From positions 55,963 through 119,962 of the forward strand of contig JACABE010000007.1 in assembly GCA_013377005.1 (NCBI GenBank): a DNA stretch of 64,000 nt, written 5' to 3'. This stretch comes from Bacteroidota bacterium. GTDB taxonomy: Bacteria > Bacteroidota > Bacteroidia > Bacteroidales > JACABE01. The translations under genes and the position numbers were made by a program. A model generated the notes under the pieces. The model saw only the letters and a list, made by a program, of their open reading frames with translations, did no database searches and had not been told where the DNA came from. Positions 33,273-41,671 of this stretch are shown piece after piece (position 1 is the stretch's first letter; the number at the start of each line of letters is the position of its first letter).

Positions 33273-33500
33273 TTATTGAAATGTTTGTGGTGTTTCAGGC
33301 ATCATGATCCAAAGTACAAGATAAACAATAAATCCTGCACCAAAAATAGCTGTTAATACAAATAGTATTCTTACAACTACAGGATCAATAACAAAATACG
33401 CTGCAACTCCTCCACATACGCCAGCAATTACTCTGTCAACACTACTTCTTAATAATCTTTTTGGTTCCATTTTGATAATTTTTATTGTTTGACGCTTCAA
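33273..33500 (-). CDS. PspC domain-containing protein (short)
   Basis: KRLLRSSVDRVIAGVCGGVAAYFVIDPVVVRILFVLTAIFGAGFIVYLVLWIMMPE. Confidence 0.9.
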   Translation of the reverse strand: MKRQTIKIIKMEPKRLLRSSVDRVIAGVCGGVAAYFVIDPVVVRILFVLTAIFGAGFIVYLVLWIMMPETPQTFQ

Positions 33501-33758
33501 TTGATTTGTAAGTTACAAATTTAGTATTTATAAAATGAATTTTATAAAAATATAGTATTATTGATTGAAATAAAATAATCATGTTCCAATTGAATCACTA
33601 AGAATTATTAAAGTGCATTAATTTACAGTATTTCAGAATCAATATAACATTAAAAAACAAATAAATTTATTATAATATGTGTTCCGGTTCAGGAAAAAGA
33701 GTACTTGTTCAATTATTAATTCAAGCTTTTTTACCTGAAAATGTTATAAAATTAAATA

Positions 33759-34166
33759 TTATTCTTGATACTTAAAAGTAAACCGAAAATAAAATGTTTT
33801 ACCAATAACTTCATTATCAGTATTTACTTTTATTTTTTTCAACTCTGCTTTAACGTAATCCATAAAATCAGGACTGATAGAATTTATTTGACCTACAATT
33901 ATTTCGCCATTTTCATTTACCGAAAAACTGATGTAAACATCAGCTTCCAACTTTTGTGTTTTGGCAAATTCAGGATACTGCATTTTAGCAATAATAGTTT
34001 GTTTGAATGTTAATTCGTCATTACCAGCTTTCAAACCCAAGCTTACTGTAAAAAAGACAAATACTAATAAAATAACTTTGATTTTCATTATATTAATTAT
34101 TAATGTGAATATTTTTAATGAATTTCTATTTATGACGACCCGATATTTATAAAAGTTACAAATCAT
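33759..34166 (-). CDS. Small exported TonB-C-terminal-like protein; start likely the internal MKIKVILL
   Basis: Signal peptide MKIKVILLVFVFFTVSLGLKA; YPEFAKTQKLEADVYISFSVNENGEIIV. Confidence 0.6.
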   Translation of the reverse strand: MICNFYKYRVVINRNSLKIFTLIINIMKIKVILLVFVFFTVSLGLKAGNDELTFKQTIIAKMQYPEFAKTQKLEADVYISFSVNENGEIIVGQINSISPDFMDYVKAELKKIKVNTDNEVIGKTFYFRFTFKYQE

Positions 34167-34248
34167 TTCATTTTATTTTATTATTTTGACTTAAAATATT
34201 AAAAACCTTATATCTAGACATATTTGTAATTTGGGTTTAAATACGAAA

Positions 34249-34300
34249 TTAAATAGCGCTGTAAATTATTCTGAAAGAATATATTTACAGCGCTATTTAA
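34249..34300. repeat. Long near-perfect inverted repeat / hairpin
   Basis: TTAAATAGCGCTGTAAAT-TATTCT-gaa-AGAATA-t-ATTTACAGCGCTATTTAA, 24 bp paired with one bulged T. Confidence 0.9.
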
Positions 34301-34407
34301 ATAAAACAAATGATAAGTAGTGGATATAATTTTATTGGTTTTGCTTTTTAGCAAATTAAGAAAATTATTAATTCCAGAAATTTTAGGGAAATTTACAATT
34401 AAAAAAA

Positions 34408-34647
34408 CTAGTTATCCCAAATTGCAACAAGTAGGAATTCGTCGGGATGTTTTTTATTATTCAAATCAAATACATAAACATGTTTTTCATTTCTGTAAAA
34501 CATAAACAAACAACTTTTATTAACCAACTCCATTTTACTTTTTTCTAAAAAATCTTTAGGATATGTTTGACCAATAACAAATTGACTATCTTCAGTATTC
34601 ATTTTATTGATTTTTGTATCAGCAAAGATATGTAAAAGAAAAAGCAA
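34408..34647 (-). CDS. Hypothetical small protein
   Basis: 79-aa ORF, likely starting at internal MNTEDSQFVIGQTYPKDF; no recognised domain. Confidence 0.4.
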   Translation of the reverse strand: MLFLLHIFADTKINKMNTEDSQFVIGQTYPKDFLEKSKMELVNKSCLFMFYRNEKHVYVFDLNNKKHPDEFLLVAIWDN

Positions 34648-34835
34648 AAAACATTTTCCCTTATTATTTTTTTGTTAAGATTTGTTAAGATTTTAGGGAG
34701 AATATCGCGTTTAGGCATGTTTTTTTTGAATAAACACAATAGGTATTGCTAAAAATAACATTTTCTTACATCAATATTATCTGGCATAAGACTAAAAAAT
34801 TCTGCTTTTTCTGAAAATATTTATTTCATCATTTC

Positions 34836-36794
34836 TTATCTGATGACGACCCTACCCAAAGCAGCAGATATCATTTTTTTTGCAGCTATTAATCGTTTTT
34901 GTTTTTCTATGAGTATAATAAAATCTTCGTCGTTGCCAAGTTCTTTAATTTCCTTTGCATTCTTCGCAAGCATTTCCTCTACTTTTTTAAGTTTAAACGA
35001 AAAAACAGAGTGATTTACAGATTGTTCCAAAACAATTGTTTTATCTTCGGTTGGAACTGAAATGCGATGCATATCCTGCCAGTTATCGCTCAACATATAG
35101 GGTGACGACAATAAATTAATGCTGGTTTTTCTGATATTGCTATCAGGATGATTGGTGAAATACTGGTCAGTTGGCAGGTTTCCGCTTTCTATAGCTTTTG
35201 TGTATTCATTAAAAATAAGTTGATACGTTTGATTGTTGAAACTAAATTCTTCGGAAACTATGTCTTTTACAATGCAAACAGCAACACTGATTTTGTTTGT
35301 AACTTCTTCCTTTTCTTCGTTGATGCTTTTAACATCCAATTCTTTGTGCCCAAAATTTAGCAACAAACGGATAATATCTTTTTCTTGATATTCAGCCTCA
35401 TCAAGTTCAATTTCGTCTGTTTGTTTTTCGGCGGCAATCATCGGAGCTTCAGGAAGCGGGGCCTCCCCTTCGTCCTCTAGCTTTTTTGATGCTTTTTTAA
35501 GACGTACTCTATTAAGCTCATGATGAATCTTCTCTTCAGAAAAATCAAGTTTTTGCCAACATTGCTTTACATATAATTCACGTATAAATCTATCATCTAT
35601 TAGCAACATTGTATTGATAAACTCTTTGAGAATATTTACTTTTTTTAAGGGATCATTACTAGATTCTGCTATTAATAAATCCAACTTAAAATGAATAAAA
35701 TCTTTTGCATTTTGTGTAATGTATTCCTGCACCACAGCCGAACGATTTTTACGGGTATAGGAGTCAGGGTCTTCGCCATCAGGGAAAAGAACAATTTTTA
35801 CATTCATGCCTTGCTCCAATATCATGTCGATGCCACGGAAACTTGCCTTGATGCCTGCGGCATCTCCATCATATAAGATAGTAATATTTTTGGTGTACCG
35901 ATTAATGAGTCGTATTTGCTCCGTGGTCAGAGACGTACCGGATGAAGAAACCACATTTTCGATACCTGCCTGATGTAAGGTAATAACATCGGTATAACCT
36001 TCAACCAAATAACAATTGTCCTGAGCAATAATGGCATTCTTTGCAAAGTTAAGTCCATAAAGCACCTTGCTTTTGCTGTAAATTTCGGTTTCGGGCGAGT
36101 TAACATATTTGGGCTTTGTTTTATCCGAACTTAAGATTCTACCGCCAAAAGCTATAACTTTGCCCGATAAACTATGGATAGGAAACATGACCCTGGAACG
36201 GAAACGATCGTAATGCTTGTCGTCTTTATCAATGCTAAAACCCGATTTTACCAATTGACTTATTTTATAGCCGTTTTTGATAGCATATTCGGTAAAATCA
36301 TCCCATTTGTCCAAACAATAACCCAGCTCAAACTTCTTAATCGTATGATCGGTAAACTCTCTTTCTTTAAAATAAGAAAGTCCGATGGCGCGCCCCTCTT
36401 CAGTATTCAGGAGGTTGTCAACAAAATGTTTGTGGGCAAAACTGGTAATGGTAAACAGCGATTCTTTTTCGTCGAGTGCGGCTATTTGATCTGCAGAAGG
36501 AACTTCTTCCTCAATTTCGATATTGTATTTATTTGCAAGATGCCTGAGTGCTTCGGGATAAGAAAAATGCTCATGTTCCATCAGGAAATTAACCGAATTT
36601 CCTGCTTTTCCGCAGCCAAAGCATTTAAAAATCCCCTTTACCGGCGAAACCGTGAAAGAAGGCGTTTTTTCATTATGAAACGGGCACAAACCGATAAGGT
36701 TAACACCTCTTTTGCGAAGCGAAACATATTCGCCCACAACATCTTCGATGCGAGCTGCTTCAATAATGGTTTGTATTATATCCGGACCAATCAA
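34836..36794 (-). CDS. dnaG: DNA primase
   Basis: CPFHNEKTPSFTVSPVKGIFKCFGCGKAGNSVNFLM zinc-binding; VEGYTDVITLHQAGIENVVSSSGTSLT. Confidence 0.97.
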   Translation of the reverse strand: MIGPDIIQTIIEAARIEDVVGEYVSLRKRGVNLIGLCPFHNEKTPSFTVSPVKGIFKCFGCGKAGNSVNFLMEHEHFSYPEALRHLANKYNIEIEEEVPSADQIAALDEKESLFTITSFAHKHFVDNLLNTEEGRAIGLSYFKEREFTDHTIKKFELGYCLDKWDDFTEYAIKNGYKISQLVKSGFSIDKDDKHYDRFRSRVMFPIHSLSGKVIAFGGRILSSDKTKPKYVNSPETEIYSKSKVLYGLNFAKNAIIAQDNCYLVEGYTDVITLHQAGIENVVSSSGTSLTTEQIRLINRYTKNITILYDGDAAGIKASFRGIDMILEQGMNVKIVLFPDGEDPDSYTRKNRSAVVQEYITQNAKDFIHFKLDLLIAESSNDPLKKVNILKEFINTMLLIDDRFIRELYVKQCWQKLDFSEEKIHHELNRVRLKKASKKLEDEGEAPLPEAPMIAAEKQTDEIELDEAEYQEKDIIRLLLNFGHKELDVKSINEEKEEVTNKISVAVCIVKDIVSEEFSFNNQTYQLIFNEYTKAIESGNLPTDQYFTNHPDSNIRKTSINLLSSPYMLSDNWQDMHRISVPTEDKTIVLEQSVNHSVFSFKLKKVEEMLAKNAKEIKELGNDEDFIILIEKQKRLIAAKKMISAALGRVVIR

Positions 36795-37131
36795 TGTTTG
36801 TTTTTCTTTTTACAAAGATATATGTTTGGCAATAATTTTTAAGTTTTATTTTAATATTTTTAATAGGATCAACGATAATATCTCTTCTAAGTTACAAAGT
36901 CATAATTAAAATAAATGTAATCTTAAGGCTGCAACGTTCAAAACGGAATCTGATTTTATTGTTATGATTGCCTTTTTGATGCCCAAACGCTATTTAATAA
37001 CAATCTTTTGTTCACAATTAAACTATTTGCAACTTTCAAACCTTATTATAAATAAGTGTATTTTTGCATAAAAAGCAAACATAGATTAAAGAAAAAGGAT
37101 AATAGATTGATAATCATTTTACAATTGAAAA

Positions 37132-38235
37132 ATGGAAGAAAATAAAAAGAAAATTCAATCGGCACTCAAAGTTCAGGAAGGAATTGAACAACCTTCATCT
37201 ATTAATCCTCAGCTAATAAATACTTTAAAAGGAAAGCACAAACCGGTTTTTACAGTCGATGAATATGTAGAAGGAATAATAAATGGCAACCGTACCATAT
37301 TGAGTAAATCCATCACTCTCATAGAAAGTTCGTTGCACGAACATCAACAATTGGCACAATTGATTATTGCCAAGTGTTTACCCTATGCCGGACAATCAAT
37401 AAGAATAGGTATAACAGGAGTACCTGGTGTTGGGAAAAGCACATTTATAGAAGCTTTAGGTAAATACATTTGCAATTCTGGTCATAAACTTGCAGTATTA
37501 GCCATAGATCCCAGTAGCGAGCGATCCAAAGGGAGCATTCTGGGTGATAAAACCCGTATGGAAGAACTGTCAGTAGATGCCAATGCCTTTATACGTCCTT
37601 CACCCTCTGCAGGTTCATTGGGGGGAGTTGCACGCAAAACCCGCGAAACAATTATTTTATGCGAAGCAGCCGGTTTTGATACTATTTTTGTAGAAACAGT
37701 TGGCGTTGGACAATCTGAAACCGCTGTACATGCTATGGTCGATTTTTTTCTGTTGCTAATGCTTGCTAATGCAGGTGATGAATTACAGGGCATTAAACGA
37801 GGTATTATGGAAATGGCAGATGCTATTGCTATTAACAAAGCAGACGGCGAAAATATAAAAATGGCTTCATTGGCAAAGGCACAATATAAAAATGCACTGC
37901 ATTTATTTCCTCCTACCGACTCAGGCTGGATTCCCGAAGTTGCCACCTGTTCTGCTTATACCCGTGAAGGAATAGAAAATATCTGGAATATTATTAACGA
38001 TTACAAGCTATTTACAAAAGGGAATCAGTTCTTTAACCTCAAAAGACAAATACAGGCAAAACGCATAATGTTTGAAACAGTTAACGACTCTATCAAAGAT
38101 AATTTCTACAACAGTAATGTAGTAGCTGCTATGATTCCAATACTCCAACAAGCTGTATTGGACGACAAAATCAGTTCCTATGTTGCAGCACAACAATTAC
38201 TTGATGCTTACTTTAAGGATAAATCAATATTATGA
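37132..38235 (+). CDS. meaB: Methylmalonyl-CoA mutase-associated GTPase
   Basis: GITGVPGVGKSTFIEALG; AIDPSSERSKGSILGDKTRM; FVETVGVGQSE. Confidence 0.95.
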   Translation: MEENKKKIQSALKVQEGIEQPSSINPQLINTLKGKHKPVFTVDEYVEGIINGNRTILSKSITLIESSLHEHQQLAQLIIAKCLPYAGQSIRIGITGVPGVGKSTFIEALGKYICNSGHKLAVLAIDPSSERSKGSILGDKTRMEELSVDANAFIRPSPSAGSLGGVARKTRETIILCEAAGFDTIFVETVGVGQSETAVHAMVDFFLLLMLANAGDELQGIKRGIMEMADAIAINKADGENIKMASLAKAQYKNALHLFPPTDSGWIPEVATCSAYTREGIENIWNIINDYKLFTKGNQFFNLKRQIQAKRIMFETVNDSIKDNFYNSNVVAAMIPILQQAVLDDKISSYVAAQQLLDAYFKDKSIL

Positions 38236-38280
38236 ATCTGACTTCAAACTTAAACTGTTACACTTTTAAATCTAATATTA

Positions 38281-38904
38281 ATGGCTAAACAAAAGTTTTA
38301 TGTGGTTTGGAAAGGACATCAGACAGGCGTATTTACTTCCTGGCCAGAGTGTGAAAAACATATTAAAGGATATGAAAATGCACTTTATAAGTCATTTGAA
38401 GATATGGAAACGGCTCAAAAAGCTTACGCTTCCAAGCCACATTTATACATTGGAAAGTCAAATACAAAAGCAGAAAATAAAAACACAAAAGACAATAAAC
38501 CCATAATGCAGAGTATTTCAGTGGATGCTGCATGCGCCGGTAATCCGGGATTAATGGAATACAGAGGTGTTGAAACCAAAACCAAAACAGAATTATTTCA
38601 TCAGGGCCCTTTTGTTCATGGCACTAATAATATCGGAGAATTTCTGGCCATTGTTCATGCGCTGGCATGGCTGCAAAAACAAAATAATACATTGCCAATT
38701 TACAGCGACTCAAAAACAGCCTTAGCCTGGATTAGAGATAAAAAAGCCAAAACAAAACTCGATCAAACACCTCAAAACAAAATATTATTTGAATTGATTG
38801 AAAGAGCCGAAAACTGGCTAAGATCTAACACGTGGCAAAATCCTCTGCTAAAATGGGATACTGAAAACTGGGGCGAAATTCCTGCTGATTTTGGAAGAAA
38901 GTAA
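38281..38904 (+). CDS. Ribonuclease HI-family protein with N-terminal viroplasmin domain
   Basis: KFYVVWKGHQTGVFTSWPECEKHIKGYENALYKSF; ISVDAACAGNPGLMEYRGV, NNIGEFLAIVHAL, YSDSKTALAWI. Confidence 0.92.
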   Translation: MAKQKFYVVWKGHQTGVFTSWPECEKHIKGYENALYKSFEDMETAQKAYASKPHLYIGKSNTKAENKNTKDNKPIMQSISVDAACAGNPGLMEYRGVETKTKTELFHQGPFVHGTNNIGEFLAIVHALAWLQKQNNTLPIYSDSKTALAWIRDKKAKTKLDQTPQNKILFELIERAENWLRSNTWQNPLLKWDTENWGEIPADFGRK

Positions 38905-39055
38905 AATTTGAGTTTTATTAATTTAAAAACAAATCCAACTTTAAAGTCAAGGTTTCGTTGCATTTTTTTAAGAATATAACTTAACTACCATTTCACCTGC
39001 TTTACATTCTTTTTAATCGCTAAAAATATAAATTTTAAGCATAAAAATGCTAACA

Positions 39056-39083
39056 ATAGTATGTTGTATGTATTGCATACTAT
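39056..39083. promoter_or_regulatory. Palindromic operator upstream of XRE gene
   Basis: ATAGTATG-N12-CATACTAT, 8-bp perfect half-sites. Confidence 0.6.
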
Positions 39084-39086
39084 AAA

Positions 39087-39094
39087 TAGCTTTG
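39087..39094 (+). promoter_or_regulatory. Bacteroidetes -7 promoter element
   Basis: TAGCTTTG (TAnnTTTG), 20 bp after GTTG at 39063-39066 inside the palindrome, 19 bp before the XRE start codon. Confidence 0.55.
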
Positions 39095-39113
39095 CGGATA
39101 AATAATTTTTCAA

Positions 39114-39326
39114 GTGATTAAAAAAGAAATACTGCTATTATTTGGCGAAAAGGTAAGAAAGCTCCGTAATGAGAAAAATCTTTCTCAGGAACAACTTTCT
39201 TTTAAAGCTGAATTACATCGTACCTATATTGGAATGATTGAAAGAGCTGAAAAAAATATTACACTGGTAAATATTGAAAAAATTGCAAAAGCATTAGATG
39301 TTGAAATAAAAGACCTATTCTGTTAA
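39114..39326 (+). CDS. XRE-family HTH transcriptional regulator (GTG start)
   Basis: LLFGEKVRKLRNEKNLSQEQLSFKAELHRTYIGMIERAEKNITLVNIEKIAKALDVEIKDLF. Confidence 0.92.
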   Translation: MIKKEILLLFGEKVRKLRNEKNLSQEQLSFKAELHRTYIGMIERAEKNITLVNIEKIAKALDVEIKDLFC

Positions 39327-39367
39327 CACAATGCATTTAATATAAATAGTTTTATAAAAGCAATTAT

Positions 39368-41342
39368 ATGAAAATTATACATAAAATAGACGATTTTCTT
39401 TACACAATTTTTCCCGAACTAATGGGGGGGGTAATTCTTTAATTGTCAGTACATTAGAAAAATATTATTCTTTAGGTCCCTTTATACCTAAAGTAAGTAT
39501 TGAAAACGAATGGGTAACTATTGAGATTGATGGTCCCAAAATTCTGCAACAGGAAGCAGATTACCGAAAAACAGTTGACCTTTGTGAAAAAGGCCGATAT
39601 ACCGAAGCAAAACCTATACTTCAGAAACTAATACAGCATAATCCGGGAAATTCTGAATTTCATCGCATTATGGGTCAGATATTATCAGACGAAGGCAAAC
39701 AGGATAATGCTATTGACTGCCTTATTGATGCTTTACGCTGGATCCAAATAACGAATGGGCTCTTATAATGATGGGAAACATTTTTGCAAAATTCAAAAAT
39801 GACATTCCTACTGCCATGAAATATTATGACCAAGCTATTATTGCAAACCCTAACGAAAGTATTGCAATTAATAATATTGGTGGCAACTTATTGCAGCAAG
39901 GGAAAACAGAAGAAGCTAAAAAATATTTCAACAAAGCTTTAAGTATAAATAATAATTATCCCAATACTCATTTTGCATTAGGAATGATTGCTGAAATAGA
40001 AAATGATTTTCATTCTGCTTTCTACAGTACTATCAAAGCAATAAAACTAAATATAAATAGTGATATTTTATATAAAAATTCAGTTGATCAAGCAATTCAG
40101 TTAGCTAAAAAAATGATTACTTCAGACTTAGGAGTTAAAACTTATACTAACTTTAAGCATAAACTTGAATTTGAAGGTAATACAAAAATTGATATTGTTG
40201 AAGATACAACTATTACAACGGCTGCAAAAATTGAATTTGCTGAGATTCATAAAACGATTAATCATGTAATTAAATTCAAATCAAGTTATCCCGCTGTAGA
40301 ACATCTTATTATGCACGAACTTATTCATCTGGATTTTGTAATTGAAGCACGAAAAGCAGATGTAAATATGCTTTTTATATCAAATCAAAGCAATAAAAGG
40401 CAATTTGTAAGCAAACTTGATGTAACTATTAAAAATTTAAAGAAAAATGGTTTAACAGAAGAAATTATTGAAAAACAATACAATAGCTTGTTTGAAGGAA
40501 TAAATCAACAAATTTTTAATACACCTATCGATTTATTTATTGAAGATATTATTTATAAAGATTATGAAGATATCAGAGCATATCAATTTATTTCATTATT
40601 CACTATATTACAAGAAGGTATACAAGCAGTTACTGATAAGAGAATTATTGAATTATTTCAAGCTGATATTATTTCGAAAAGCAAAATTTACAATATGGTT
40701 AACGCCCTTCAATTTAAAGATTTGTATGGCATTGACCTGACTAACGAATTCAAAGCTACTCAAGCTGAACTAAAAACCGCTAAAGAGTTTTACAATGAGT
40801 ATCTGCAGTATAAATATGATAAAGAACCTGCTGAAGAATATGAGCTTGTGCAACATTGGGCTGAAGACCTGAAACTTGATACAAACTTTGAACTTATTGA
40901 TGAAAACACCTATCGAAACAAAAGAACCGATGTAAACAGCATATTGGAATCTATTGAAAAAGAACCTTTTGATATTGAAACCAAAGACCCTTTTAAAAAA
41001 AGGGAAATGGAAAAATTTCAAAAAGCACAGGCCGAATTGGGTACAAATATGGCAGTAGTAATGTATATGGTAGATGCATTGCAATATTTTAATAAGTTGA
41101 CAACCAAAGAAATTAAAGAAATTGCTTTTGAAATAGCTATGCAGGGTACACAAGGCTATAGTCCTGACAAATCAAATTACACATTACATTCCATCCCGGG
41201 CAAAATATTTACAGGCTATCATATACTGGCATATTATTATGTAAGCTGGTCACTTGCAATTCCTGATATGGTTACCGATCTAAATTTGCCATACGAAAAA
41301 GAATATGAATTAGCCTTAACAATGCACAAACCAATTAAATGA
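39368..41342 (+). pseudogene. TPR protein with HExxH metallopeptidase-like domain, two frameshifts in this copy
   Basis: MKIIHKIDDFLYTIFPELMGG[G8 tract]NSLIVSTLEKYYS...AIDCLIDALR[1-nt deletion]DPNNEWALIMMGN joins intact ORF 39768-41342; HELIH at 40314-40328. Confidence 0.8.
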
Positions 41343-41671
41343 TGAAAGAAAGCGAAGAAATAATACAAGCATTATTGAAATTCAGAAATGAGAGAGATTG
41401 GGAACAATTTCACAATCCTAAAGATTTGGCACTTGCAATAAATGTTGAAGCAGGTGAATTACTAGAGTTATTTCTTTGGAAGAATTCAGATGAAGCAAAC
41501 AAAGAAAAAGTGAAGGAAGAATTAGCTGATGTTTTTGCTTATGCCTTTATGCTTGCAGAAAAATACAAGTTTGATGTAAAAGAAATTATCCTTGAAAAAA
41601 TTAAAAAAAACGCTGAGAAATATCCGGTTGATAAAGCAAAAGGAACAGCAAAAAAGTATAATGAGTTATGA
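41339..41671 (+). CDS. MazG-like nucleotide pyrophosphohydrolase
   Basis: FRNERDWEQFHNPKDLALAINVEAGELLELFLW...KVKEELADVFAYAFMLAEKY, EXXE...EXXD helical metal site. Confidence 0.9.
   Translation: MMKESEEIIQALLKFRNERDWEQFHNPKDLALAINVEAGELLELFLWKNSDEANKEKVKEELADVFAYAFMLAEKYKFDVKEIILEKIKKNAEKYPVDKAKGTAKKYNEL

Noticed and set aside
33677-33775. 32-aa plus-strand ORF MCSGSGKRVLVQLLIQAFLPENVIKLNIILDT
   Set aside because: Very short, overlaps a minus-strand gene, no supporting signal
36174-36842. 222-aa plus-strand ORF
   Set aside because: Lies wholly antisense to the well-supported dnaG coding sequence; Cys/Phe/Ile-rich shadow translation
37482-37946. 154-aa minus-strand ORF
   Set aside because: Antisense to meaB conserved GTPase motifs; Ser/Ala-rich shadow ORF
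40770-41153. 127-aa minus-strand Phe/Cys-rich ORF
   Set aside because: Antisense to the TPR/HExxH gene; low-complexity shadow translation
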